DNA of 64,000 bases from Clostridium sp. M62/1 (GCF_020736365.1 NZ_CP085988.1:2176001-2240000); one strand, 5' to 3'; numbered from the stretch's first letter, positions 53,348 to 62,732 are shown. Numbers and translations: made by a program. The notes: generated by a model not told the origin, from the letters alone.

Positions 53348-55987
53348 GTGGAAAGATACGGTGTAAACGAACTGAGAAAGATGTTCCTGGAATTCTTTGA
53401 GAGCAAGGGACATCTGGCGATGAAGAGCTTTTCTCTGGTTCCGCATAATGATAACAGCTTGCTGCTCATCAATTCCGGTATGGCGCCCCTTAAGCCATAC
53501 TTTACAGGCCAGGAAATTCCGCCGAGAAAACGTGTGACGACATGTCAGAAATGCATCCGCACAGGAGATATTGAGAATATCGGAAAGACAGCCCGCCACG
53601 GCACGTTTTTCGAGATGCTCGGAAACTTCTCCTTCGGAGATTACTTTAAGACAGAGGCGATTCACTGGTCCTGGGAATTCCTGACAGAGGTTGTAGGACT
53701 GGATCCTGACCGCCTCTACCCATCTGTATACCAGGATGACGATGAGGCCTTCGATATCTGGAACAAGGAGATGGGAATTCCGGCAGAGCGCATTTTCCGC
53801 TTCGGCAAGGAGGACAACTTCTGGGAGCACGGCGCAGGCCCCTGTGGTCCATGTTCTGAGATCTATTACGACCGCGGCGAGAAATACGGCTGCGGAAAGC
53901 CGGGATGTACCGTAGGATGCGACTGTGACCGCTACATCGAGGTGTGGAACAACGTATTCACCCAGTTTGACAATGACGGCCATGGCCATTACACAGAGCT
54001 GGAGCACAAGAATATCGATACCGGAATGGGCCTGGAGCGTCTGGCAGTTATCGTTCAGGACGTGGACTCCCTGTTTACGATTGATACAAACAAGGCTCTC
54101 CTTGACCGCGTCTGCGCCCTGGCAGGAAAGGAGTATCAGAAGGATCACGAGACAGATGTGTCTCTGAGAATCGTGACGGATCATATCAAGTCCTGCACCT
54201 TCATGATCTCCGACGGAATCATGCCTTCCAACGAGGGACGGGGCTATGTACTCAGAAGGCTGTTAAGACGTGCGGCCCGTCACGGAAGAAAGTTAGGAAT
54301 CGAGGGCAAGTTCCTGGCAGAGCTTTCCAGAACCGTCATCGAGCTTTCCAAGGACGGATACCCGGAGCTGGATGAAAAAAAGGCTATGATCTTCAAAGTC
54401 CTTACTGAGGAGGAAGATAAGTTCAACAAGACCATCGACCAGGGACTCTCCATTTTAAATGAGATGGAGTCTGAGATGGCAAAGAAGGGCGAGAAAGTAC
54501 TCTCCGGCGAGAACGCGTTCAAGCTCTATGACACCTACGGCTTCCCGGTGGATCTGACCAAGGAGATTCTGGAGGAGAGAGACCTCTCCGTAGACGAGGA
54601 GGGCTTTGCTGCCTGCATGAAGAAGCAGAAGGATGCGGCCAGGGCAGCCAGAAAGACCACAAACTATATGGGAGCAGACGTGACGGTTTACCAGTCCATC
54701 GATCCGGCTGTCACCACAGAGTTTGTGGGGTACGACAGGCTGGTGCATGAGTCTGAGATCACCGTACTCACCACGGAGGACGAGCTGGTGGAGGCTCTGA
54801 CGGACGGACAGAACGGAACGATTATTGTGAAGGAAACCCCCTTCTACGCCACCATGGGCGGACAGCAGGCAGATATCGGCGTGATCTCCACAGAGAACGG
54901 CACCTTTGAGGTAAAGGATACAATCAAGCTCCAGGGAGGCAAGGTAGGCCATGTGGGAACTGTCACAAAGGGAATGTTCAAGGTAGGCGATCAGGTGACG
55001 CTCACCGTGAATAAGGAGAACAGAGAGCTCACGGCCAGAAACCACTCTGCCACACACCTGCTTCACAAGGCCCTGCGCACGGTTCTCGGCACTCACGTAG
55101 AGCAGGCGGGCTCCCTTGTGACAAAAGACAGACTCCGTTTTGACTTTACCCATTTCTCCGCTATGACTCCTGATGAGATTGCGGCAGTTGAAAAAATGGT
55201 AAATGATGAGATTGCGGCTTCCCTTCCGGTTGTAACGGATATTATGAGCCTTGAGGAAGCGAAAAAGACAGGGGCTATGGCGCTGTTCGGAGAAAAGTAC
55301 GGCGAGAGTGTGCGCGTGGTAAGGATGGGAGACTTCTCCACCGAGCTGTGCGGCGGAACTCATGTGCCGAACACCAGCACAATCTCTGCATTCAAGATCG
55401 TATCCGAGGCGGGGATTGCAGCCGGCGTAAGGCGTATTGAGGCGCTGACCAGCACAGGGCTTATGGATTACTATCATGAGATGGAGCAGGAGCTTCACGA
55501 GGCTGCCAAGCTTGTGAAGAGCACACCGGCCGCCCTTCACGACAAGCTGCAGGCGATGCTCGATGAGCTGAAGGCCCTTCACTCTGAGAACGAGAAGTTA
55601 AAGAGCAGGCTGGCCAATGACTCCCTCGGCGACGTTTTAAACCAGGTAAAGGAGATAAACGGCGTGAAGCTCCTGGCAGTCAGGGTGGACGGCGTTGACA
55701 TGAACGGTCTGAGAAACCTGGGCGATCAGCTCAAGGAGAAGCTGGGCGAGGGCATGGTTGTCATTGCCTCCGTCCAGGACGGAAAGGTGAACCTGATGGC
55801 CTCCGCTACGGAGGGAGCCCAGAAGAAGGGCGCTCATGCAGGAAACCTGATCAAAGCCATCGCTTCTCTGGTGGGCGGCGGTGGCGGCGGACGCCCCAAC
55901 ATGGCTCAGGCCGGCGGAAAGAACCCGGCCGGCGTGGAGGATGCCCTCAGAAAGGCTGAGGAGGTAATCGCAGAGCAGGTGAAATAG
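53348..55987 (+). CDS. alaS: Alanyl-tRNA synthetase
   Basis: Charges tRNA-Ala and edits mischarged Ser/Gly. Catalytic domain from ERYGVNELRKMFLEFFESKGH, with motif 2 near RHGTFFEMLGNFSFGDYF. The editing domain zinc ligands are in HSATHLL and CGGTHVPNTS. The C-terminal domain ends GGGGGGRPNMAQAGGKNPAG. 879 aa. GTG start supported by AGGAGG seven bases upstream. Confidence 0.98.
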   Translation: MERYGVNELRKMFLEFFESKGHLAMKSFSLVPHNDNSLLLINSGMAPLKPYFTGQEIPPRKRVTTCQKCIRTGDIENIGKTARHGTFFEMLGNFSFGDYFKTEAIHWSWEFLTEVVGLDPDRLYPSVYQDDDEAFDIWNKEMGIPAERIFRFGKEDNFWEHGAGPCGPCSEIYYDRGEKYGCGKPGCTVGCDCDRYIEVWNNVFTQFDNDGHGHYTELEHKNIDTGMGLERLAVIVQDVDSLFTIDTNKALLDRVCALAGKEYQKDHETDVSLRIVTDHIKSCTFMISDGIMPSNEGRGYVLRRLLRRAARHGRKLGIEGKFLAELSRTVIELSKDGYPELDEKKAMIFKVLTEEEDKFNKTIDQGLSILNEMESEMAKKGEKVLSGENAFKLYDTYGFPVDLTKEILEERDLSVDEEGFAACMKKQKDAARAARKTTNYMGADVTVYQSIDPAVTTEFVGYDRLVHESEITVLTTEDELVEALTDGQNGTIIVKETPFYATMGGQQADIGVISTENGTFEVKDTIKLQGGKVGHVGTVTKGMFKVGDQVTLTVNKENRELTARNHSATHLLHKALRTVLGTHVEQAGSLVTKDRLRFDFTHFSAMTPDEIAAVEKMVNDEIAASLPVVTDIMSLEEAKKTGAMALFGEKYGESVRVVRMGDFSTELCGGTHVPNTSTISAFKIVSEAGIAAGVRRIEALTSTGLMDYYHEMEQELHEAAKLVKSTPAALHDKLQAMLDELKALHSENEKLKSRLANDSLGDVLNQVKEINGVKLLAVRVDGVDMNGLRNLGDQLKEKLGEGMVVIASVQDGKVNLMASATEGAQKKGAHAGNLIKAIASLVGGGGGGRPNMAQAGGKNPAGVEDALRKAEEVIAEQVK

Positions 55988-56061
55988 CCGCTCTGCAGGA
56001 GATGCTTCTGGCGCCGAACCGACAAAATATAAATAAATTTTCAAATTTTGTAAAAATCCTG

Positions 56062-56089
56062 TTGACGAATACGGGATTTGTGGTATAAT
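56062..56089 (+). promoter_or_regulatory. Sigma-A promoter of rpsU
   Basis: TTGACG (56062-56067), a 16-bp spacer and TGG-TATAAT (-10 at 56084-56089). Confidence 0.85.
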
Positions 56090-56170
56090 CATAACAGTGC
56101 TAAAAAAATGCCCAAACAGTTGTATTAATATGCACTTATTACACAACTGAAGGGAGGTTAGGTGTGAGCT

Positions 56171-56347
56171 ATGTCAAATGTAATCGTTAAAGATAACGAA
56201 AGCTTAGACAGCGCTTTACGCAGATTCAAAAGAAACTGTGCAAAGGCTGGCATTCAGCAGGAGATTCGCAAGAGAGAGCATTACGAGAAACCAAGCGTTA
56301 GACGTAAGAAGAAATCCGAAGCTGCTAGAAAACGCAAATACAATTAA
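56171..56347 (+). CDS. rpsU: 30S ribosomal protein S21
   Basis: A 58-aa basic protein, [20 protein letters not shown] onward, ending [14 protein letters not shown]. This is the whole S21 pattern. AGGGAGG lies 13 bases upstream. It has its own promoter and a strong terminator, and it precedes yqfC as in other Firmicutes. Confidence 0.97.
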   Translation: MSNVIVKDNESLDSALRRFKRNCAKAGIQQEIRKREHYEKPSVRRKKKSEAARKRKYN

Positions 56348-56355
56348 TCAAGACA

Positions 56356-56389
56356 AAATTCCCGGCTGTCTATCGGCCGGGAATTTTTT
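56356..56389 (+). terminator. Terminator of rpsU
   Basis: AAATTCCCGGC pairs with GCCGGGAATTT, running into a T6 tail. Confidence 0.92.
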
Positions 56390-56433
56390 ATGGCAGGAAA
56401 CTTTGTTTCCTGCTTCCCCTGTCTTTGAACCGG

Positions 56434-56460
56434 GTCAGGCATAAGAAGCCTGGCTTTTTT
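56434..56460 (+). terminator. Second terminator-like hairpin before yqfC
   Basis: GTCAGGC (56434-?56440) pairs with GCCTGGC (56448-56454) with one G-U, followed by T6. It ends 12 bases before the yqfC ATG. Confidence 0.7.
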
Positions 56461-56468
56461 CATATATT
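56439..56468 (+). promoter_or_regulatory. Candidate sigma-E promoter of yqfC
   Basis: GCATAAG (56439-56445) and CATATATT (56461-56468) fit the sporulation sigma-E pattern ATA-N16-18-CATA with 17 bases between. It overlaps the second terminator. The implied start of transcription would be at or just past the ATG at 56473. Confidence 0.35.
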
Positions 56469-56472
56469 GGGT

Positions 56473-56772
56473 ATGAAGATCGGGAAAGGCGGCGTTTGCT
56501 TGTTTGACAGGCAGAAACGGGCTGTGGTGTCGGCGCTGAGCCTGCCGGAGGATGTCATGCTCGGCGACATGCTTCTGACCTTTACAGGCAGCAGAGGCGC
56601 TCTGGTAGAGAACTACAGGAGCATTATTCTGTATACAGATACGGTACTGAAGCTCCAGGGGAAAAACGGCCGCCTCACCATAGAGGGAAAGCGCCTTCGG
56701 ATTACCTACTTTGACAGGGAGCAGCTTCTTCTGTCCGGGGCGATCCGGTCGGCAGTATTTGAACCGCTGTAA
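56473..56772 (+). CDS. yqfC: Sporulation protein YqfC
   Basis: Small protein of the YqfC/YabP-like beta fold, expressed in the mother cell in Bacillus. About 99 aa with LPEDVMLGDMLLTFTGSRGALVENYRSI and the C-terminal FDREQLLLSGAIRSAVFEPL. The start is unsure: ATG 56473 lacks a clear ribosome-binding site, TTG 56500 or GTG 56524/56527 are alternatives, and the earlier TTG at 56425 would run through a terminator. It is followed by yqfD with a 12-base gap. Confidence 0.83.
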   Translation: MKIGKGGVCLFDRQKRAVVSALSLPEDVMLGDMLLTFTGSRGALVENYRSIILYTDTVLKLQGKNGRLTIEGKRLRITYFDREQLLLSGAIRSAVFEPL

Positions 56773-56784
56773 GGGAGGGAGCAG

Positions 56785-58014
56785 ATGAATGCGTGGAGGC
56801 ATTACCGGGAAGGGGCGGTGAAGGTGAGGCTGCAGGGGCTTTCGCCGGAGCGCTTTTTTAACCTCTGCGGCCAGGGAGAGGTGGAGATCTGGAAGATTTC
56901 ATGCGCTGGCGCGGAATATGAATTTTATATGACTGTCAGGGGATTTTTCTCCTGCCGCCCCTTTGTGAGGAAGTCCGGTGTGAGGCTTAAAATCCTTGAA
57001 AAAACGGGACTTCCCTTTTTTTTATACAGAAACAGGAAAAGAGGGCTGTGGGCCCTTGGCTTTCTATTGTTTTTTCTGCTTCTCTATCTCCTCTCCCTGT
57101 TTGTGTGGGAGATTGATTTCCAGGGAAATCTGCGCCACTCGGACAATGAGCTGATGCACTATCTGGAAACAGAGGAGATCCGCTGCGGAATGCGAAAAAA
57201 ACAGGTGGACTGCGAGTGGCTGGAAGGCCAGATTCGGAACAATTTTCCCGACATTACCTGGGTTTCTGCCCGGGTGGAGGGGACCAGGCTCTACATCCAT
57301 GTGAAGGAAAACCAGGTGGTGCTGACGGTTCCAAAAAAAGATGAAACGCCCTGCGATCTGGTGGCAGATGCAGGGGGAGAGATTCTTTCCATGGTAGTGA
57401 GAAGCGGGACGCCTGCGGCAAGGCCCGGCGACGTGGTGGAACCGGGGCAGGTGCTTGTGAGCGGCAGGCTGTCCATCACCGACGACTCCGGACAGGTGGT
57501 ATCGGAGCGGATGGTGCGGTCAGACGCTGATATTATTCTGAGAAGAGAGAGGACAGAGGAGAAGGAGATCTCCCTGTGGCATAAAAAACGGATATTTACC
57601 GGCAGACAGAGAAGGGGGCTGTTTGTCCAGGCGTTTGGGAAGGATTTTACGCTTCTGATGCCGGATTTTGAGGAGAGGGAATGGAGCTATACCGCCCAGA
57701 CCTTTCAGGCCAGGATCGGGAAGAATTTTTACCTGCCGTTTTTTGGCGGGACGATCAGGGCAGATGAGCAGGTCAGCTACTGGACAAAATATACGGAGGA
57801 AGAGCTCTCGGCTATGGCCGAGGAATACAGGAGGGAGACGGAGGCAAAATTAATAGAAAAGGGGGTACAAATTATTGAAAATAATGTTACAATACTAGAT
57901 AATGATTCAGCCTGTCTGTTTCGCCTGGAAATGATCACGGAGGAACCGGCAGGCAGTCCCGCGCCGATTGAGACGGGAATGGAGCAGGAGCAGCCCTCAG
58001 AAGGGGAGTCTTAA
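56785..58014 (+). CDS. yqfD: Sporulation protein YqfD
   Basis: A 409-aa membrane protein of the sigma-E regulon family. A cytoplasmic N-terminus (residues 1-85) precedes one transmembrane helix (about 88-110, LGFLLFFLLLYLLSLFVW). A large outer domain follows with GNLRHSDNELMHYLE and the LYIHVKENQVV block. It lies between yqfC and phoH as in most spore formers. A role in engulfment-stage envelope or spore formation is known only genetically. Confidence 0.93.
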   Translation: MNAWRHYREGAVKVRLQGLSPERFFNLCGQGEVEIWKISCAGAEYEFYMTVRGFFSCRPFVRKSGVRLKILEKTGLPFFLYRNRKRGLWALGFLLFFLLLYLLSLFVWEIDFQGNLRHSDNELMHYLETEEIRCGMRKKQVDCEWLEGQIRNNFPDITWVSARVEGTRLYIHVKENQVVLTVPKKDETPCDLVADAGGEILSMVVRSGTPAARPGDVVEPGQVLVSGRLSITDDSGQVVSERMVRSDADIILRRERTEEKEISLWHKKRIFTGRQRRGLFVQAFGKDFTLLMPDFEEREWSYTAQTFQARIGKNFYLPFFGGTIRADEQVSYWTKYTEEELSAMAEEYRRETEAKLIEKGVQIIENNVTILDNDSACLFRLEMITEEPAGSPAPIETGMEQEQPSEGES

Positions 58015-58069
58015 TAATCAGGCGGCCCTCTGCTTTCTGCTCTTCCTGCCCGGCGGGGGAAGGTGAAAT

Positions 58070-59158
58070 ATGGCTAAAGGAGAAGAGAGACAGAAAATGA
58101 GTGTGATGGAAACCATTATCGATATCCCCATGGAGCATGAGCGGAATGTCTGCGGACAGTTTGACGTATACCTGAAAAAAATAGAGCGTACCCTCCATGT
58201 GACGATGATAGCCAGGGACGGAGCCCTGAAGATCATCGGGCCGGAGCACGCCATCCGGCAGGCAAAGAGCGTGTTTAACAACCTGCTGGAGCTTTCAAGG
58301 CGGGGGAATGCGATCACAGAGCAGAATGTAGACTATGCACTCTCTCTGTCCTTTACGGAGAATGATGATAAAATTCTGGAAATTGATAAGGATATTATCT
58401 GCCGTACGATCAACGGAAAACCCGTAAAGCCAAAAACCCTGGGGCAGAAGCAGTATGTGGACCTGATTCGGAAGAAGATGATCGTATTCGGCATCGGCCC
58501 TGCCGGAACGGGAAAGACGTATCTGGCCATGGCCATGGCGATCCAGGCCTTTAAAAACGGGGAGGTAAACCGGATCATCCTGACCCGCCCTGCCATCGAG
58601 GCGGGAGAGCGGCTGGGATTTCTGCCGGGGGATCTGCAGAGCAAGATCGACCCGTACCTGCGCCCCCTTTACGACGCCCTGTATCAGATTATGGGAGCGG
58701 AAAGCTACATGCACAATTCAGAAAAGGGGCTCATTGAGGTGGCTCCCTTAGCCTACATGAGAGGCCGCACCCTGGATAATGCCTTTATTATCCTGGATGA
58801 GGCACAGAACACGACGCCGGCTCAGATGAAAATGTTTCTGACCCGTATTGGCTTTGGTTCCAAGGTCATTGTGACGGGAGATCAGTCCCAGAAGGATCTT
58901 CCGGCCGGGGCCGCGTCAGGTCTTGACACAGCGATCCGCGTCCTGAAGGGGATTGACGATATCGGCTTCTGCTACCTGACCAGCGGTGACGTGGTGCGCC
59001 ATCCTCTGGTGCAGAAGATTGTGGAGGCCTATGATGCCTATGAGAAAAAAGAGCAGAGGGCTGACCGCCAGAAGGAAAAAGAGCGGGAGAAAAAGTCCGG
59101 CCGTCTTACCTTAAACAGGGGCAGGCTTGCCGAAGTGAAAAAAGGCAGAAAAAAGTAG
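58070..59158 (+). CDS. phoH: PhoH-like ATPase
   Basis: A 362-aa protein. An N-terminal KH-like region (LHVTMIARDGALKIIGPE) precedes the PhoH P-loop ATPase with GPAGTGKTYLAMAMA (near residue 145), RPAIEAGERLGFLPGD, and Walker B ILDEAQNTTP. The tail is highly basic. Its partner gene ybeY lies 33 bases downstream, suggesting a joint role in RNA maturation. Confidence 0.95.
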   Translation: MAKGEERQKMSVMETIIDIPMEHERNVCGQFDVYLKKIERTLHVTMIARDGALKIIGPEHAIRQAKSVFNNLLELSRRGNAITEQNVDYALSLSFTENDDKILEIDKDIICRTINGKPVKPKTLGQKQYVDLIRKKMIVFGIGPAGTGKTYLAMAMAIQAFKNGEVNRIILTRPAIEAGERLGFLPGDLQSKIDPYLRPLYDALYQIMGAESYMHNSEKGLIEVAPLAYMRGRTLDNAFIILDEAQNTTPAQMKMFLTRIGFGSKVIVTGDQSQKDLPAGAASGLDTAIRVLKGIDDIGFCYLTSGDVVRHPLVQKIVEAYDAYEKKEQRADRQKEKEREKKSGRLTLNRGRLAEVKKGRKK

Positions 59159-59191
59159 GGGCGGATACGGACGAGGAAGAGAGGATATACC

Positions 59192-59689
59192 ATGACGATT
59201 CAAATTGAGTACGAGGCAGAGAAAAAGCTGAACCTGCCATATGAGACGATTATCAGGGAGGTTGTGCTTGCCGCGCTGGACTATGAGGCCTGTCCCTATG
59301 AGGCGGAGGTCAATGTGCTCCTGACAGATGATGAGGAGATTCACCGGATCAACCGGGAGTTCAGGGGCATCGACCGGGCCACGGATGTGCTGTCGTTTCC
59401 CATGGCTGACTATGAACAGCCGGCAGAGTTTGAGAAGCTGGAAGAACGGCCGGAGGATTACTTCAACCCGGAAACGGGAGAGCTGCTTTTAGGCGATATT
59501 GTCATCTCAGTAGATAAGGTGGAGGAGCAGGCAGAAAAATACGGCCACTCAGAGGCCAGGGAGCTGGCCTTCCTGACTGCCCACAGCATGCTGCACCTGT
59601 TCGGGTATGATCACATGGAGGAGGAAGAGCGCCTGGTGATGGAGAAGAAGCAGGAAGCGATCCTCAGCCTTAAAGGCTACACGAGATAG
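59192..59689 (+). CDS. ybeY: rRNA maturation endonuclease YbeY
   Basis: Metal-dependent RNase for 16S rRNA 3' maturation and quality control. The three-histidine zinc motif H-x3-H-x5-H is in HSMLHLFGYDH (near residue 130). DRATDVLSFPM is the conserved substrate-side motif. 165 aa. Confidence 0.96.
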   Translation: MTIQIEYEAEKKLNLPYETIIREVVLAALDYEACPYEAEVNVLLTDDEEIHRINREFRGIDRATDVLSFPMADYEQPAEFEKLEERPEDYFNPETGELLLGDIVISVDKVEEQAEKYGHSEARELAFLTAHSMLHLFGYDHMEEEERLVMEKKQEAILSLKGYTR

Positions 59690-59701
59690 GCGGGCCTGTT
59701 T

Positions 59702-61861
59702 ATGAGAAGGAAAAACGCAGGGAAAAGGCAGAAAGATCACAGGCCGGAAAAGACCGTCCTCACAGTGGAGGATATTCAGGCTGTCCTCGAAAGCCAGTCT
59801 GGCAGCAGCCGGCAGAAAGTACAGCACAGCCGGCCGGAGCAGGGAACAGCTGCCCTTCGGGGAAACGGGGATATGCGGCGCCCCGGCTCAGGCGCCTATG
59901 GGACAGGCAGCTCCAGGGGAAGGAGAGAACCTCCGGGCGGTCCCATGCAGGAGAGGCGGCAGAAGGCCGGGCCGGCTGCCAGGCAGATGGAAGATGGCTT
60001 CTCCATGGAGGAGGGGCGAAGCCGCCTCTTTTCAGAGCCGCGCCGCAGCCGCGGAAAGGGCCAGGCCCACGCAGGGCGTCCGATGTCTTCAGAGGGCAGA
60101 AGTGAGCGGGAACTAAGGCCCTCTGAGCGGGCCAGGCAGGCAGAGGGCTTGCGAAGACGGCCGGAGACGGGAGAAAAGAGGGGGAGAGAGGCTTCCAGAA
60201 TGGCGTCTGCCCGCCCGAAGTCCCGCACCGGAAGCTTTGTAGTTCAGGGAACTATTCTGGCAGCTGCCGGAATCATTGTGCGCCTGATCGGTCTTCTCTA
60301 CCGGATCCCGATGACGAATATCATAGGCGATGAGGGAATGGGCTACTATTCCACTGCCTTTAATGTCTACAATATTGTGCTGATCCTGTCCTCCTACAGT
60401 CTTCCGTTAGCTGTCTCCAAGCTGGTGTCGGCGAGGCTTGCAAAGGGAGAGTTCAGGAATGCGTCAAGGGTACTCTGTGCCGCTCTGGTCTACGCCACCT
60501 GCGCCGGCGGCGTGGCCTGCGGCGTGGTCTGGCATTTCGGCAGCTTTTTTGCGGGTACAGTCTTTAAAACGCCGTTCTGCGTCTATGCCCTCAGGACGCT
60601 GGCCCCGACGATCTGGATTATGGCCTATCTGGGGGTTCTGAGGGGATATTTTCAGGGCCACGGCACTATGATTCCCACTGCTGTTTCCCAGATATTTGAG
60701 CAGATTGTAAACGCTGCTATCAGCGTGACAGCGGCAGGCGTACTCTTTAAGGTGGGCCTGGATTCCAACCGGGTATTTGAGACAACCGGCTACCCGGAGG
60801 CTTTCGGGGCTGCAGGAGGCACCATAGGAACCGGAGCAGGAGCCCTGACTGCGCTTTTGTTTATGCTGTTTCTCTTCGCCGTATACCGTCCCTTTATGAA
60901 GAAAAAGATCCGCAGGGACAGGCAGGGCAGCAGAGAATCCTACGGACATATTTCAGGTGTCTTTTTTATGACAGTGATGCCTGTTATTCTGAGCTCCGCC
61001 GTCTACAATATCAATGCGGTGCTGGACAACAGCATTATGGCCTACGGGATGGACGCCCTGGGAAGGGGAGAGGAGTTCCTGGCTCTCTGGGGCATCTACA
61101 ACAACAAGTACCTTCTCCTGGTGCATGTGCCGTTAGCCATGGCAAATGCCCTGTCCTCCTCCCTGATTCCTTCTCTGGCGGCGGCAGTGGCCAGAAAGCA
61201 GAGGGGGGAAGCGGCCAGAAAGACGGGAATGGCTATCCGTTTTTCCATGGTGATTGCCATTCCGGCGGCTGTGGGCCTTACGGTACTGGCAGAGCCGGTA
61301 AACCGCCTGCTGTTTCACAGCGGTGATACGGCCGAGGCGGTGAGAATGATGGTGTGGGGGTCCTCCGCCATCGTCTTCCTGTCTCTCTCCACTGTGATGA
61401 ATGCGATTCTGCAGGGACTGGGTCATATGAATCTTCCGGTCAGACATGCGGCAGCAGCCCTGGTGCTCCATGTGGCGGCCCTCTATGTGATGCTGATGGG
61501 CCTTCACTGGGGAATTTACAGCGTCCTTTTTGCCAATATTCTGTTTGCAGTGATTATCTGCCTGCTCAACTGGCTCTCTATCCGGAGGATTCTCCATTAC
61601 CGCCAGGAGCTTAAGAGAACTTTCATCATTCCATTGGCCGCCTCTGCCGTCATGGGTGCTGCGGCCTATGGCTGCTACCAGGGGCTTTCCCGCCTTTTTG
61701 GAGGCAGTGGAATTGCAACTGTGGGAGCTGTTTTGGCGGGTGTCTTAGTCTACGGCATCCTGCTGTTAAAAATTGGCGGGGTGGATGCGCAGGAACTTCA
61801 GACAATGCCCGGAGGCACCAGGATTCTGAAAACCGCCAGGAAGCTCAGAATTCTCCAGTAA
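59702..61861 (+). CDS. MurJ/SpoVB-type lipid flippase with long basic N-terminal extension
   Basis: A MOP-superfamily polysaccharide transporter of 719 aa. The membrane core starts near residue 178 (GSFVVQGTILAAAGIIVRLIGLLYRIPMTNIIGDEGMGYY) and continues through about fourteen helices. That start is the SpoVB pattern, and SpoVB proteins move lipid-linked precursors for peptidoglycan or spore cortex. The first ~175 residues are hydrophilic, rich in Arg, Gly, Ser and Glu, and likely disordered; SpoVB proteins are usually about 520 aa. No ribosome-binding site within the extension clearly supports a shorter start. Confidence 0.88.
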   Translation: MRRKNAGKRQKDHRPEKTVLTVEDIQAVLESQSGSSRQKVQHSRPEQGTAALRGNGDMRRPGSGAYGTGSSRGRREPPGGPMQERRQKAGPAARQMEDGFSMEEGRSRLFSEPRRSRGKGQAHAGRPMSSEGRSERELRPSERARQAEGLRRRPETGEKRGREASRMASARPKSRTGSFVVQGTILAAAGIIVRLIGLLYRIPMTNIIGDEGMGYYSTAFNVYNIVLILSSYSLPLAVSKLVSARLAKGEFRNASRVLCAALVYATCAGGVACGVVWHFGSFFAGTVFKTPFCVYALRTLAPTIWIMAYLGVLRGYFQGHGTMIPTAVSQIFEQIVNAAISVTAAGVLFKVGLDSNRVFETTGYPEAFGAAGGTIGTGAGALTALLFMLFLFAVYRPFMKKKIRRDRQGSRESYGHISGVFFMTVMPVILSSAVYNINAVLDNSIMAYGMDALGRGEEFLALWGIYNNKYLLLVHVPLAMANALSSSLIPSLAAAVARKQRGEAARKTGMAIRFSMVIAIPAAVGLTVLAEPVNRLLFHSGDTAEAVRMMVWGSSAIVFLSLSTVMNAILQGLGHMNLPVRHAAAALVLHVAALYVMLMGLHWGIYSVLFANILFAVIICLLNWLSIRRILHYRQELKRTFIIPLAASAVMGAAAYGCYQGLSRLFGGSGIATVGAVLAGVLVYGILLLKIGGVDAQELQTMPGGTRILKTARKLRILQ

Positions 61862-61931
61862 AATCAGGGACGTCTTATCTTCTTTTACTGTGAGAAAACA
61901 ATTTTCCGGCATTTTTCGCCTGCAGGCGTTT

Positions 61932-61977
61932 AAAAAAGTCCCTCTTGACGATACTATTCGTTAAGGAGGGACTTTTT
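61932..61977 (+). promoter_or_regulatory. Terminator-like hairpin that encloses a ribosome-binding site
   Basis: 61932-61951 pairs with 61958-61977 with few mismatches. The right arm contains AAGGAGGG (61963-61970) and ends in the T-run, two bases before the ATG at 61980. Confidence 0.7.
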
Positions 61978-61979
61978 CC

Positions 61980-62513
61980 ATGAAACGGTATTATTATATA
62001 GCTGTAATTGCTGCTGCCGCGCTTCTCATCGGCGGAATCGGCGCGGGAGTGTTCCTGCTCTCTAAAAGGCCTGAGCCGGTCAGCCCGGTTCCCGGAGCAG
62101 TTCTGGAATCGGAAACTGTGACGCAGGAGCATGAGGCGGACAGCAGCGGGCGGGAGTCAGAAAAAGATCAGACAGGAGCCGGAAAGGCTTACGGGGACCA
62201 GTCCGGGGGCGGGATGGCAGCCGGACTGCCCGGAAGTCTTGTAAAGGCGCAGCAGGCAGAGGGCCGGATATCGGAAGACAGTTTAAGCCAGGCGGGGACG
62301 CCTGGAATGGAGAGGGAGACAGGAGAGGAATACTGTCTGGTGTCTGAAAATGGATTTCTCCTGGTATTTGCCAAGGACAGAAGCTCCGTCTTTCTGGATA
62401 CTCATATGCCTCTGGCAGAATTTCCGCTGGCAGAGCAGGAGCGTCTTTTAGACGGAATCTGGTTCTCATCCATGATCGAGGTACTCAACTACCTGGAATC
62501 TTTTACGAGCTAG
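61980..62513 (+). CDS. Membrane-anchored BofC-like protein
   Basis: A 177-aa protein. A signal/anchor helix (residues 5-27) precedes a disordered Gly/Ser/Glu stretch to about residue 110. A compact C-terminal domain follows, EEYCLVSENGFLLVFAKDRSSVFLDT ... LLDGIWFSSMIEVLNYLESF. This end resembles the C-terminal domain of BofC, the forespore-secreted inhibitor of SpoIVB in Bacillus. That resemblance is by eye and moderate. The ribosome-binding site AAGGAGGG is inside a hairpin. Confidence 0.72.
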   Translation: MKRYYYIAVIAAAALLIGGIGAGVFLLSKRPEPVSPVPGAVLESETVTQEHEADSSGRESEKDQTGAGKAYGDQSGGGMAAGLPGSLVKAQQAEGRISEDSLSQAGTPGMERETGEEYCLVSENGFLLVFAKDRSSVFLDTHMPLAEFPLAEQERLLDGIWFSSMIEVLNYLESFTS

Positions 62514-62732
62514 GAGAATACAGCCGGCATGGGTTTTCAGAGCCTTGGCTGCCGATTTTGGTATGCAGCTGCGAGAGAACTGCGCCTGGTGCTCCGGGCG
62601 CGGTCTTTTCCGCATGCATGGGCGCTTGGGCCTGAAGGTTGAAGATTCTGAAGGCCCTGCCGGTGCCGTATGCGGCAGGACAGATAGAGGAGGGAGGACA
62701 GGAGCACGAACAGAGAAGTCTGAACTGCCGGA
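62514..62732. other. Intergenic region, no gene seen
   Basis: A plus-strand open frame at 62545-62892 has no site, an atypical composition, and overlaps the next start, so I treat it as chance. No RNA recognised. Confidence 0.55.

Noticed and set aside
54455..55582. Minus-strand open frame of 375 codons
   Set aside because: Antisense shadow of alaS.
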